Of a stretch of 64,000 nt of DNA, positions 35,522 to 45,384 are shown one piece after another; position 1 is the first letter of the stretch; each line of letters opens with the position of its first letter. A program made the position numbers and the translations under genes. The notes beneath the pieces were generated by a model. The model was given only the letters and a program-made list of their open reading frames with translations. It was not told the DNA's origin and did not search any database. This DNA is from Camelimonas lactis (GTDB lineage: Bacteria > Pseudomonadota > Alphaproteobacteria > Rhizobiales > Beijerinckiaceae): the NCBI RefSeq assembly GCF_004342915.1, contig NZ_SLWL01000006.1, positions 124,001-188,000 of the forward strand, in the 5' to 3' direction.

Positions 35522-35865
35522 ATCCAGAACTCCATACAGACACGTCAAGATGTGCTGGGGCTGGATATAGAAAAAAAGACCACCGCCCTAATACCATTTG
35601 AGGACAATGGTCAGAAACCGAAAGATATCGATGTGAATCTGCAACAATTATGAAGCAATTACAACAATTCCTGAAGACTTCTCCGCGCCTCGTCTCAATT
35701 GGCGCGATTGTCTGGCCCTGGGGCGGCGCGCCCCTCAGGGCGCCGCCGTTTCCGGCGAACCGCGGCCCGCCGGAAACCTCGTATCGCTACAGGTCCATGC
35801 TCAGGCAGGAGCACGGTCCATGCCCCCGGCGGCGCTCATGCGCCAGCGTGTGAGGGGGGCCGGCT
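35522..35865. other. Promoter region of the Omp gene
   Basis: This is a 344-base gap. From 35560 to 35690 it is AT-rich with several CAACAATT-like repeats and the palindrome ACCATT-N7-AATGGT (35592-35610), probably the Omp promoter and operator area. No gene is seen. Confidence 0.4.
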
Positions 35866-36621
35866 TCAGGAAATCTTCGCGGTCTTGTTCTGGAAGGCGG
35901 CGATGCGACCGGCCATGTCCGGGCCCACGCCACGGCTGCGGGCGATTTCATAGCTGAGGCCAGCGGCCAGGGGCAGGCCGTCGGTTTCCACCAGCAACGC
36001 CTTGTTGGCCCGGTGGCTGTACCAGGAGTTGGCGAGGATGGTTTTCACCAGCGCCGCCAGTTCGGCCTCGAAGTCGGCGTCCGCCACGCAGATGTTGGCG
36101 AGGCCCATGGTCTCGGCCTGGCGCCCCGTATAGGTGCGGCAGGTGAACATCATCTCGCGCGCCTTGGGCAGGCCGACGCGGCGCGGCAGGCGCTGGCTCA
36201 TGCCCCACACGGGCGACAGGGCCCAGCGGGCATGGGTGTCGGCGAATTTGGCGTTCTCGGAGCAGAACAGCAGATCGCCGGCCAGGGCGAGTTCGAGGGC
36301 GCCCGTGTAGCAGTGTCCGTGCACGGCGGTGATCACCGGCTGCGGCAGGTTGGCGAGCTTCTCGATAACGCTGGCCTGGAAGTGCGGGCGCGGCGGCTTT
36401 TCGCCGGCAGCGATGTCGTTGAGGTCGTGGCCGGCGGAAAAGCACTTGCCGGCGCCGCGCACCACGACGAGGCCGACGCTGTCAGTCTGGCCAGCGATGG
36501 CGTCCACATGCTTTTCCAGCTCGGCGAACAGCTCCACGTTGAGCGAATTCAGCTTGTCCGGACGGTTGAGCGTCAGGATGGCGCAGCCGTCCCTGTCTTC
36601 CCTCAGCACCAGCGCGGTCAT
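35866..36621 (-). CDS. Enoyl-CoA hydratase/isomerase family protein
   Basis: This 251-residue crotonase-fold enzyme acts on acyl-CoA thioesters. The oxyanion-hole motif is VRGAGKCFSAGHDLNDIAAG, and the second conserved block is HGHCYTGALELALAGDLLF. The first catalytic Glu position (ALELALAGD) is retained; the second Glu region (KFADTHARWALSPVWG) is not standard, so isomerase or another chemistry is possible. AAGGGGAAACGCC precedes the start. It is the last gene of the minus-strand acyl-CoA catabolic block. Confidence 0.87.
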   Translation of the reverse strand: MTALVLREDRDGCAILTLNRPDKLNSLNVELFAELEKHVDAIAGQTDSVGLVVVRGAGKCFSAGHDLNDIAAGEKPPRPHFQASVIEKLANLPQPVITAVHGHCYTGALELALAGDLLFCSENAKFADTHARWALSPVWGMSQRLPRRVGLPKAREMMFTCRTYTGRQAETMGLANICVADADFEAELAALVKTILANSWYSHRANKALLVETDGLPLAAGLSYEIARSRGVGPDMAGRIAAFQNKTAKIS

Positions 36622-36639
36622 GGCGTTTCCCCTTTATGC

Positions 36640-36671
36640 AAAAAAGCCGGCCACAGCATTACCTGGCCGGC
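36640..36671 (-). terminator. Terminator downstream of the nitronate monooxygenase-like gene
   Basis: On the minus strand GCCGGCCA and TGGCCGGC form a stem with a ten-base loop, followed by six T. It separates the flavoprotein transcript from the enoyl-CoA hydratase gene. Confidence 0.85.
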
Positions 36672-36816
36672 AAACTGGCGGCGCGGCCGGAGCGAAAATC
36701 CATTCGGCGTTGAACAGGTTTCCACTCCGGCGTTCAGCTGCCGGCCGCTTCCCGGGCCAAAGTGGCGTCCACTTTTTCCGGGAAACGCGCCGGCCGCGCC
36801 GTTGACTGACCCAGGA

Positions 36817-37836
<1,020 letters not shown>

Positions 37837-37922
37837 TCACGCGGGCGCCGCGAACATCGCCCGCTGCCAGGCGACGCCAGCCGGCGCCGGGCCGGCCGGA
37901 CATCCGGCGAAAGTCGCCGCGA

Positions 37923-39164
37923 TTATTTGCGCCCGCTGGTGGGAATGGCGTTGAACGGCACGTCCTTGTCCACGCGCACGTCAGCCGGCAGGTTGAGCAC
38001 GCGCTCGGCGATGATGTTGCGCAGGATCTCGTCCGAGCCGCCCTCGATGCGGGTGGCCGGCGAGCGCAGCGCCATCGCCTGGAACTTGCCGCGCGCCTCA
38101 GCGTCCGCCGCATTGGTGAGGATGCCCGCCTCGCCCTGCAGGTCCATGGCGTATTTGGCGATGTCCTGCATCATGGCGCCGGCGACCAGCTTGCCAATGG
38201 AGTTCTCCGGGCCGGGCGTCTCGCCCTTCGACAGGGCCGACAGGGCGCGGAAGGCGGTGAACTTGAGGCCGGAGGCTTTCACGGACCAGTCCGCCAGCTT
38301 CGCGCGCACGGCCGGATTGTCGACGTCGCCGGTTGCAATGGCGAAGTCGAGCAGGTCCGGGAAGCCGGTGGGCATGCCCGAGCCAATCGACAGGCGCTCG
38401 TTCATCAGCGTGGTCAGCGAGACGTTCCAGCCGGCGCCAACCGGGCCGAGGCGCTGGCTGTCCGGAATGCGGACATTCTCGAAGAACACCTCGTTGAAGG
38501 TGCGCTGGTCGTTCATCTGGCGGATCGGCCGCACCTCGACCCCCGGCGAACGCATGTCCAGGAAGAACATGGTCAGGCCCTTGTGCTTGGGCACATTCGG
38601 ATCGGTGCGGGTCAGCAGCAGGCCCCACTGGGAGTGCTGGGCGCCCGAGGTCCAGATTTTCTGGCCGTTGATGATCCAGTCGCCGGAGCCATCCGTCGCC
38701 TGCTCGGCGCGGGTGCGCAGGCCGGCGAGGTCCGAGCCGGCGGCCGGCTCGGAGAACAGCTGGCACCAGATTTCCTCACCCGAAGCCAGGGTTGGCAGGC
38801 GCTCGCGTTTGGCTTCCTCGGAGCCCCAGGCCATCACGGTGGGGCCGCACATGCCGTGGCCGATGGTGAACAGGCCGGAGAGCTTGGCGTAGACGCCCTC
38901 CTCCTGGCCCCAGATCACCCGTTCGATCGGCGTGGCGCCGCGGCCGCCGTATTCCTTTGGCCAGTGCAGACAGGCCCAGCCGGCCTCGGCCTTCTTCTTC
39001 TGCCAGGCCTTGCCGGCCTGCATCGGGTCCTCGCTCTTGAGGTAAAGGCCGCCGAAGCCGGAGAGCTCCAGCTCTTCCTTCAGGTGCTTCGGCGCGTTGG
39101 CGGCGATCCAGGCGCGCGCTTCCTGACGGAATGCGGCTTCTTCCGGAGTATCGTCAAAATTCAT
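37923..39164 (-). CDS. Acyl-CoA dehydrogenase (third of three in the cluster)
   Basis: This 413-residue FAD-dependent enzyme introduces the alpha-beta double bond in acyl-CoA substrates. It has HWPKEYGGRGATPIERVIWG in the N-terminal helical domain, CQLFSEPAAGSDLAGLRTRA with NGQKIWTSGAQHSQWGLLLT in the middle beta domain, and a C-terminus with TRIEGGSDEILRNIIAERVL. The Glu of IEGGSDEI occupies the usual MCAD catalytic-base position. It is closely related to the neighbouring gene at 39274-40518 and presumably arose by duplication. The N-terminus MNFDDTPEEAAFR matches its paralog. Confidence 0.95.
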   Translation of the reverse strand: MNFDDTPEEAAFRQEARAWIAANAPKHLKEELELSGFGGLYLKSEDPMQAGKAWQKKKAEAGWACLHWPKEYGGRGATPIERVIWGQEEGVYAKLSGLFTIGHGMCGPTVMAWGSEEAKRERLPTLASGEEIWCQLFSEPAAGSDLAGLRTRAEQATDGSGDWIINGQKIWTSGAQHSQWGLLLTRTDPNVPKHKGLTMFFLDMRSPGVEVRPIRQMNDQRTFNEVFFENVRIPDSQRLGPVGAGWNVSLTTLMNERLSIGSGMPTGFPDLLDFAIATGDVDNPAVRAKLADWSVKASGLKFTAFRALSALSKGETPGPENSIGKLVAGAMMQDIAKYAMDLQGEAGILTNAADAEARGKFQAMALRSPATRIEGGSDEILRNIIAERVLNLPADVRVDKDVPFNAIPTSGRK

Positions 39165-39273
39165 CGGTTCGTTTCCTCAGGACAGGCAGACGCCGCCGGC
39201 GCGCGGGCCACGCGGCGCTCCTGTCCGCGCGAATGGGAGGCGAAGCGGCCCCAGCCGCTTCGCGACAGCAGCC

Positions 39274-40518
39274 TCAGCGACCAGGCGCCTGGTTGAACGG
39301 CACGTTCTTGTCGACGCGCACGTCGCCCGGCAGCCCCAGCACGCGCTCGGCGATGATGTTGCGCAGGATCTCGTCGGTGCCGCCGGCAATGCGCATGCCG
39401 GGGGAGTTCAGCACCATGTTCTGGAACAGCGCCGCCGCCGGCGCGTCCTCCTGCGAGGTCAGCACGCCAGCCTCGGCCTGAAGCTCCATGGCGTATTTGG
39501 CGATGTCCTGGGTCATGACGCCAGCCACCAGCTTGCCGATGGAGTTTTCCGGGCCAGGCCGCTCGCCCTTCGACAGGCTGGAGATGGCGCGGAACGCGGT
39601 GTAACGCAGACCGCTGGACTTCACCGCCCAGTCGGCCAGCTTCGCGCGCACCGCGGCGTTGTCGATGGCCGGGCCGTCGGGAAGCTGGAAGTCCGCCACG
39701 AAGCCGAAGATTTCCGGGAAGCCGGTGGCGAGGCGTGAGCCGATCGACATGCGCTCGTTCATCAGCGTGGTCAGCGCCACGTTCCAGCCGTCGTTGACCG
39801 CGCCGAGGCGGTGGCTGTCGTGGATGCGGACATTCTCGAAGAACACTTCGTTGAAGCCACGGCCGCCGTTCATCTGATGAATTGGCCGCACCTCAACGCC
39901 CGGCGCCTTCATGTCAACGATGAACATGGTGAGGCCAGCGTGCTTGGGCACGTTCGGATCGGTGCGGGTGAGCAGGATGCCGTAGTCGGAATACTGGGCG
40001 CCGCTGGTCCAGATTTTCTGGCCGTTGATGACCCACTCGTCCGAACCATCCGCTTTCTCCGCGCGGGTGCGCAGGGCGGCGACGTCGGAGCCGCCCGCCG
40101 GCTCGGAGAACAGCTGGCACCAGATCTCCTCGCCCGAGGCCAGCTTCGGCAGATACTTCCGCTTCAGATCCTCGGAGGCGTAGGCCATCACGGTCGGGCC
40201 GCACATGCCCTGGCCAATGGCGAAAGGCTGGGCCAGCTGGTTGTAGAGCCCCTCCTCCTGCTGCCAGATCACGCGCTCGATCGGCGTGGCGCCGCGACCG
40301 CCGTACTCCTTCGGCCAGTGGGGCACGGCCCAGCCGGCGTCGGCTTTCTTCTTCTGCCAGGCCTTGGATTCGGCCATGATGTCGCGACCTGGCAAACGCA
40401 GGCCGGCGAGGCCGGATTTTTTCAGGTCCTCGTCCAGGTCGTGCGGCGCATTGGCGCTGATCCATTCACGAACTTCAGCCCGGAACTTCGCTTCTTCTGG
40501 CGTATCATCAAAATTCAT
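39274..40518 (-). CDS. Acyl-CoA dehydrogenase (second of three)
   Basis: This 414-residue paralog of the adjacent dehydrogenase shares MNFDDTPEEA-type start, HWPKEYGGRGATPIERVIWQ, CQLFSEPAGGSDVAALRTRA and NGQKIWTSGAQYSDYGILLT. In the C-terminal motif GMRIAGGTDEILRN an Ala stands where the neighbour has the MCAD-type catalytic Glu. It may use the alternative helix-G base known in other branches, or act as one subunit of a heteromeric enzyme. About 110 bases separate the two genes. The substrate is unknown; long, branched or sterol side-chain acyl-CoAs are possible. Confidence 0.94.
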   Translation of the reverse strand: MNFDDTPEEAKFRAEVREWISANAPHDLDEDLKKSGLAGLRLPGRDIMAESKAWQKKKADAGWAVPHWPKEYGGRGATPIERVIWQQEEGLYNQLAQPFAIGQGMCGPTVMAYASEDLKRKYLPKLASGEEIWCQLFSEPAGGSDVAALRTRAEKADGSDEWVINGQKIWTSGAQYSDYGILLTRTDPNVPKHAGLTMFIVDMKAPGVEVRPIHQMNGGRGFNEVFFENVRIHDSHRLGAVNDGWNVALTTLMNERMSIGSRLATGFPEIFGFVADFQLPDGPAIDNAAVRAKLADWAVKSSGLRYTAFRAISSLSKGERPGPENSIGKLVAGVMTQDIAKYAMELQAEAGVLTSQEDAPAAALFQNMVLNSPGMRIAGGTDEILRNIIAERVLGLPGDVRVDKNVPFNQAPGR

Positions 40519-40579
40519 CGCCCTGTTCCTTCCTCAGGCAAGGGACGGGCCGCACGCTCCGGCGCGGCCGGCGAAAACG

Positions 40580-41701
40580 TCAGGCCGCGTCGCGGGCGGA
40601 ATTGCGGGCGCGCATGCGGGCGATCAGCCGGTTCTCCCACACGGAGAGGCTGCCGAGATTGAGCGCCAGAAGGTTGGAGCGCTTGTAGTAGAGGTGGCAA
40701 TCGAACTGCCAGGTGAAGCCCATGCCGCCGTGCACCTGGATGTTGTTGGTGGAGCAGTGCTGGAACGCCCTGGTGGCGCTGACGCGGCAGGACGCGGCGG
40801 CTTCCGGCAGCTCCGCCGAGCCGGTGGACAGGGCGTAGGCGCCCCAATAGCAGTTGGAGCGGGCCAGGGTCGCCGAGACATACATGTCGGCGAGGATGTG
40901 CTTGATGGCCTGGAACGAGCCGATCTGGCGGCCGAAAGCGATGCGCTCCAGGGCGTAATCGCGGGCCATTTCCAGGGCGCGGTCGGAGCCGCCGACCTGC
41001 TCGAAGGCGGTGAGCACGGCGGCGCGGTCATACACCGCCTCGATGACGGCTTCGGCGTTTCCGGCGCCGAGCTGCTCGACCGGGGCGCCGTCGAAGACGA
41101 TGCGGGCGTGCTTGCGGCTGGGGTCAATGGTGTCGACCACCGTGCGGGTGACGCCGGGGCCGGTCAGGTCGACCAGATACAGGCCAAGACCCGAACCACC
41201 CTGGGCCGCGACAACGGCGAAATCGGCGATGGCGCCGTCGGCGACCGGAATCTTGGTTCCCGACAGCTTTCCGCCCGAAACGGTCGCCTTGATGCGCTCC
41301 GCCGTCACTTCGCCCGCGGTCTCGGCGTATGCGAAGGTTCCGATGACTTCGCCAGCGGCGATCTTCGGCAGGTAGTTCTTCTTCTGGGCGTCGTTGCCGG
41401 CGGCGAGCAGGAATTCAGCCGCAAGGTAGACGGTGGAGGAGAACGGAACCGGAGCCACAGCGCGGCCGAGTTCCTCGGCGATCACGCACAGCTCCAGATA
41501 ACCGAGGCCGGCGCCGCCGAACTCTTCGGGAATCGCCGCGCCGGTGAAGCCCATCTCCGCGAGGCCCTGCCACAGCTCCCTGTCGTAGCCTTCGTCGCCC
41601 TCAAGCACGCGGCGCACCACCGCCACGGAGCTCTGCTTCTCCAGGAACCGGCGCGCCGAATCGCGCAGCTGCTTCTGCTCGTCAGAGAAATCGAAGTTCA
41701 T
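40580..41701 (-). CDS. Acyl-CoA dehydrogenase (first of three, short form)
   Basis: This 373-residue acyl-CoA dehydrogenase is of the shorter type. It has MNFDFSDEQKQLRDSARRFL at the start, GFTGAAIPEEFGGAGLGYLE, FGRQIGSFQAIKHILADMYV in the C-terminal domain and NNIQVHGGMGFTWQFDCHLY. Such short forms often pair with ~400-residue partners as alpha2beta2 heterotetramers in steroid or branched acyl degradation, which fits the two longer paralogs downstream. GGGGAGGACAC precedes the ATG at 41701; the longer frame to 41809 is rejected. It is the first gene after the divergent promoter region. Confidence 0.94.
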   Translation of the reverse strand: MNFDFSDEQKQLRDSARRFLEKQSSVAVVRRVLEGDEGYDRELWQGLAEMGFTGAAIPEEFGGAGLGYLELCVIAEELGRAVAPVPFSSTVYLAAEFLLAAGNDAQKKNYLPKIAAGEVIGTFAYAETAGEVTAERIKATVSGGKLSGTKIPVADGAIADFAVVAAQGGSGLGLYLVDLTGPGVTRTVVDTIDPSRKHARIVFDGAPVEQLGAGNAEAVIEAVYDRAAVLTAFEQVGGSDRALEMARDYALERIAFGRQIGSFQAIKHILADMYVSATLARSNCYWGAYALSTGSAELPEAAASCRVSATRAFQHCSTNNIQVHGGMGFTWQFDCHLYYKRSNLLALNLGSLSVWENRLIARMRARNSARDAA

Positions 41702-42106
41702 GTGTCCTCCCCGGAACGCCCGCGCGTTCCCATGCGACTGATTGCGACCGTCTGCCCGACGGCTCTCGCCGCCGCCATGGCGCCAGGGCCAGGATGCGGA
41801 CGCATCCACGCCCCGCCCAATTTATCGCGGGACATTCCCCGGAGCCGTCTCCATGCGCATGGGAACACTCCAGGGACGCCGCCGCATTATCGGGGCCTGA
41901 CCAGACCCCACCTGGCGGCGTTTGGCGGCGCCCGGCGGATTTTGATCATGACGGCTTGCATGATGCTGTTGCAGCACCTAACGATCGTTTGGTCAACAAA
42001 ATAGAAGCGGGCGCCGCCTGACTCAAGCCCGCACAGCGGGGAACCAGCGGCGGCGCGCGCATCGCCCCCCAAAAAAATCGCCACGGAAAGGTTCAAGGAA
42101 AACGCC
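41702..42106. other. Divergent promoter region of the acyl-CoA catabolic genes
   Basis: This 405-base gap separates the minus-strand dehydrogenase genes and the plus-strand crotonase gene. It contains one strong operator-like palindrome near 41976 and no supported gene. Confidence 0.5.
41976..41993. promoter_or_regulatory. TetR-type operator candidate
   Basis: ACCTAACGATCGTTTGGT is an 18-bp palindrome with a single mismatched pair (half-sites ACCTAACGA and ACCAAACGA). It resembles operators of TetR regulators that sense acyl-CoAs. It lies between divergent acyl-CoA dehydrogenase and crotonase genes and could control both. No regulator gene is present nearby. Confidence 0.55.
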
Positions 42107-42904
42107 ATGGAATACCAGCATCTTCTCGTTGAACAGGATGGCCCGGTGGCTCGCGTCACCATGAACCGGCCAGACCGCCTGAACGCGCTCAACCGCCGGC
42201 TTGTGGAAGAGTTGCGCCACTTCTTCACCGATCTGTACTGGCGTGACGACGTGCGTGTGGTGGTGCTGACCGGCGCCGGCCGCGGCTTCTGCGCCGGCCT
42301 CGACCTGAAGGATCGCGGCGGCGAAAACGACCAGCCGACCACCTGGTCGTCGATGCGCTTCCAGCGCCGCATCGCCGAGATCGTCGTCGCCATGCGCCGC
42401 TGCCCGCAGCCGATTGTTTCGCTGGTCAACGGCGCCGCTTCCGGCGGCGGCTTCGCCCTGGCGCTGGCGTCCGACATCCGCATCGCCACGCCCAACCTGA
42501 AGATGAACGCCGCCTTCATCCGCATCGGCCTGTCTGCCTGCGACATCGGCGTCAGCTATTTCCTGCCGCGCCTCACCAATGCGTCGATCGCCTCGCAGTA
42601 CATGCTGACCGGCCGCTTCATCGACGCGCCGAAGGCGCTGCAACTGGGCCTGGTGGCGGAGGTGGTTGAGGAAGCCGGTCTGCAGGCCGCCGGCCAGAGC
42701 TATGTGGACGATCTGCTGCACGCCACGCCGCTCGGCCTGCGCCTGACCAAGGAAGCGCTGAACCACGCCATCGACGCTGGCGGCCTGGAAGCGGTCATCG
42801 CCATGGAAGACCGCAACCAGATCCTGTCGTCGCGCTCCAACGATTTCCGGGAGGGCATCGCGGCGTTCCTGGAGAAGCGCAAGCCGTCGTACACGGATTC
42901 CTGA
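42107..42904 (+). CDS. Enoyl-CoA hydratase/isomerase (crotonase) family protein
   Basis: This 265-residue crotonase-fold protein has GAGRGFCAGLDLKDRGGEND at the oxyanion hole and VNGAASGGGFALALASDIRI as the second CoA block. Both Glu residues used by classical hydratases appear replaced (FALALASD and FIRIGLSACDIG), so simple hydration is doubtful and another crotonase reaction is likely. AAGGAAAACGCC precedes the ATG. It diverges from the three dehydrogenase genes and probably acts in the same pathway. Confidence 0.9.
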   Translation: MEYQHLLVEQDGPVARVTMNRPDRLNALNRRLVEELRHFFTDLYWRDDVRVVVLTGAGRGFCAGLDLKDRGGENDQPTTWSSMRFQRRIAEIVVAMRRCPQPIVSLVNGAASGGGFALALASDIRIATPNLKMNAAFIRIGLSACDIGVSYFLPRLTNASIASQYMLTGRFIDAPKALQLGLVAEVVEEAGLQAAGQSYVDDLLHATPLGLRLTKEALNHAIDAGGLEAVIAMEDRNQILSSRSNDFREGIAAFLEKRKPSYTDS

Positions 42905-42927
42905 TCCGGCGCGGTGTGACGCGACCG

Positions 42928-42978
42928 CCATGGACGACAAAGCCTCCGGCGCCGCGCCGGAGGCTTTGTCGTCCATGG
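42928..42978. terminator. Perfect 25-bp palindrome, bidirectional terminator candidate
   Basis: The 25 bases 42928-42952, beginning CCATGGACGACAAAG, are exactly repeated in inverse at 42954-42978 with one central base. It lies between the convergent crotonase and acyl-CoA synthetase genes, so a terminator role is plausible. It lacks a T tract. Confidence 0.65.
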
Positions 42979-43060
42979 GTCCCGAGCCCGGATGGCGCGC
43001 GCAAACGACAACGGGCGATGTTTCCACCCGCCCGTCGCATAACCATTGTTCCGCCGCGGC

Positions 43061-44647
43061 TCAGTTGATCTGGCGGGTATAGCCGGCCCAATAGGGCTCG
43101 CGCAGGGTGCGGCGCAGGATCTTGCCCGAGGCGTTGCGCGGCAGCAGCTCGATGAAATCGACGGACTTCGGCGCCTTGAACGCGGCGATGCGGGTGCGCA
43201 CGAAGCCGATCAGATCCTCCTCCGTCACCTCCTTGTCCGGCCGCAGGGCGACGATGGCCTTCACCTCCTCGCCCCACTTCTGCGACGGAATGCCGATCAC
43301 CGCCGCCTCGGCCACCGCCGGGTGGCTGCACAGGGCGTTCTCGACCTCGGCGGGGTAGATGTTCTCGCCGCCGGAGATGATCATGTCCTTCATCCGGTCG
43401 TGGACGTAGAGATAGCCGTCCTCGTCCATATAACCGGCGTCGCCGGACTTGAACCAGCCGTCGCCGGGCATGGCGGCGGCGGTCGCCTCCGGCAGGTTGT
43501 AATAGCCGATCATGTTGGACGGCGACCTGATGGCGATCTCGCCGATTTCACCTGGCGGCAACGGCTTGCCATTGTCGTCGAGGATGGCGATTTCGACGCC
43601 CGGCAGGGCCCTGCCGGCGGAGCGCATGCGCGGCGTCTCCTCCATGGCGTGGTCTTCCGGCGGCAGCGCCACCACCGTGCCGGTGGTTTCGGTGAGGCCG
43701 TACATCTGCACGAAGCCGCATTTGAAGACGTCCATGCATTCAACGAGCAGGGCGTGCGGAATCGGGCTGGCGCCGTAGGAGATGGAGCGCAAGCGGGAGT
43801 AGTCGATCTGGCGGGCGCGCGGCTGGCGCACGACGAACTGCAACGCCGCCGGCACCATGAAGAACTTGTTGACGCCCTCGTGCTCGATCATGTCGAGCAC
43901 CTGCATGGGATCGAACTCGCGGGTGATGATGGCCTTCACGCCGTAATACATCACCCAGATGCCGAAGCCGGTGCCGCCAATGTGGCCGTTGGGCATGGCG
44001 ACGAGGCCGATATCATCCGCGTACCAGTGCAGCCAGTCCTCGTCCGCCGCGTCCTGAAGCCGGCGCATGGCGAGGAAATTGTTGTGGGTCAGCATGGCGC
44101 CCTTCGGGCGTCCGGTGGTGCCGGAGGTATAGAGCTGGAGGAAGGGCTCGTCGGACCCGCATTCCAGGCGCGGATCGATATCCGGCTGGGCGTCGCGCCA
44201 CTTCACGAAATCCGGCCATTCCGGCGCGCCGCCTTCCATGGCGATGACGCCCTGCAGGCCGGGGCATTCAGCGGCGACCTGGCGGCCAAGGTCGATGAAC
44301 TCGGGGCCAATGAACAGCAGCTTCGCGCCGGAGTCCTGCACGATGTAGGACACCTCCGGCGGAGCAAGGCGCCAGACCACCGGCACGATGATGACGCCAG
44401 CCTTCATGCAGCCGAAAATCAGCTCAAAATAGGAATCGGTGTTCTTGCCCACATGGGCGACGCGGTCGCCCGGCTTCAGACCCGCCGCGATCAGGGCGTT
44501 GGCGATCTGGCTGGCGTGCCGGTTAAATTCCGCGTGGGTGGTCAGGCGCCCCTCGAACGAGGTCGCGATCTGGTCACCCTTGCTGGCGGCGTGCGCGCGC
44601 GGCACGTCCGCAAGCGTTTTCAGGTTGGCGTCAAGGCTCAACTTCAT
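43061..44647 (-). CDS. Acyl-CoA synthetase (AMP-forming ligase)
   Basis: This 528-residue member of the ANL superfamily converts a carboxylic acid, ATP and CoA to acyl-CoA. Motifs are LQLYTSGTTGRPKGAMLTHN, QMYGLTETTGTVVALPPED, WFKSGDAGYMDEDGYLYVHD and DMIISGGENIYPAEVENALC; the C-terminal catalytic Lys lies in RNASGKILRRTLREPY. It resembles FadD3/CaiC-type short- or medium-chain ligases more than FadD. Its place beside dehydrogenases and crotonases suggests that it activates the substrate of that pathway. Confidence 0.94.
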   Translation of the reverse strand: MKLSLDANLKTLADVPRAHAASKGDQIATSFEGRLTTHAEFNRHASQIANALIAAGLKPGDRVAHVGKNTDSYFELIFGCMKAGVIIVPVVWRLAPPEVSYIVQDSGAKLLFIGPEFIDLGRQVAAECPGLQGVIAMEGGAPEWPDFVKWRDAQPDIDPRLECGSDEPFLQLYTSGTTGRPKGAMLTHNNFLAMRRLQDAADEDWLHWYADDIGLVAMPNGHIGGTGFGIWVMYYGVKAIITREFDPMQVLDMIEHEGVNKFFMVPAALQFVVRQPRARQIDYSRLRSISYGASPIPHALLVECMDVFKCGFVQMYGLTETTGTVVALPPEDHAMEETPRMRSAGRALPGVEIAILDDNGKPLPPGEIGEIAIRSPSNMIGYYNLPEATAAAMPGDGWFKSGDAGYMDEDGYLYVHDRMKDMIISGGENIYPAEVENALCSHPAVAEAAVIGIPSQKWGEEVKAIVALRPDKEVTEEDLIGFVRTRIAAFKAPKSVDFIELLPRNASGKILRRTLREPYWAGYTRQIN

Positions 44648-44872
44648 GGACGTATGTCCCCCTGGGTCGCCGGCGGCGTATCGCCTTGCCGGCCCGCTTT
44701 TGTCAGGGCGCCAGGATAAATCCCCGCGCCCGTGATCCGGCAGACCCTAACAGCGGACGAACGACGATTGTCAAGCGCGCCGACCGCCGGAAACAACAGT
44801 CCGGGACAGAGGCCAGGCCCGCCGCTTCCTCACGAGAACCGGCGCCGGCGCGACCCCGGCGCGCCCGCCCGG

Positions 44873-45124
44873 TCAGCGGGACGGGACAGACAGGCCATGC
44901 TTCAACGGCGGCGCCTGCTCCTGAACCGGCGGCGCGGTCAGTTCGCCCTGCTTGGGCGTAATGCCGGCGTTGCGCTCGGACGGCGGCGGCGGCACGTATT
45001 CCCGCGGCAGGACGCCCGTGGGCCGGACCTTGCCGTTGCAAGCCGCCAGGGTGAGCGTTGACGCCGCCGCCAGGGCGATCAGCGCCGCAGTCCGGAAAAC
45101 CCGCGTTTGGGAAACACCTGTCAT
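44873..45124 (-). CDS. Small lipoprotein, 83 residues
   Basis: A signal peptide with lipobox (ALIALAAASTLTLAAC) places a lipidated Cys at about residue 29, followed by NGKVRPTGVLPREYVPPPPS and a Pro-rich, probably extended tail. This layout resembles the short LptM/YifL-type lipoproteins that accompany lysA in many proteobacteria, but lysA is not adjacent. It would be anchored in the outer or inner membrane from the periplasm. The function is unknown. Confidence 0.72.
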   Translation of the reverse strand: MTGVSQTRVFRTAALIALAAASTLTLAACNGKVRPTGVLPREYVPPPPSERNAGITPKQGELTAPPVQEQAPPLKHGLSVPSR

Positions 45125-45297
45125 TGTGCTGTCCTGTTCTGGCCGGCGCGTGGTCGCCCGGCGCCTGGCGATGTGGAAGCACGCGCCGCTGAAAGCGTCC
45201 GTTGCCTACAGCAGATCATGCCCGGAAGCAGACTGAGCCAATGGCGCCTCCAGTCCGGCGTCATCGCCCCGCCGCCATCATGCGGCGCGATGGCCGC

Positions 45298-45327
45298 AAG
45301 ACAAAATACGTCAAGACAAAATACGTC
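45298..45327. repeat. Tandem 15-bp direct repeat
   Basis: AAGACAAAATACGTC occurs twice head to tail (45298-45312 and 45313-45327), followed by ATCTGCGCGTCATGTCAC. It lies upstream of the lipoprotein gene in an AT-richer patch and may be a regulator-binding site. Confidence 0.6.
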
Positions 45328-45384
45328 ATCTGCGCGTCATGTCACAATCGGCGCCATCCCGCCCGCGGGAGCCGGAACGGCCCC

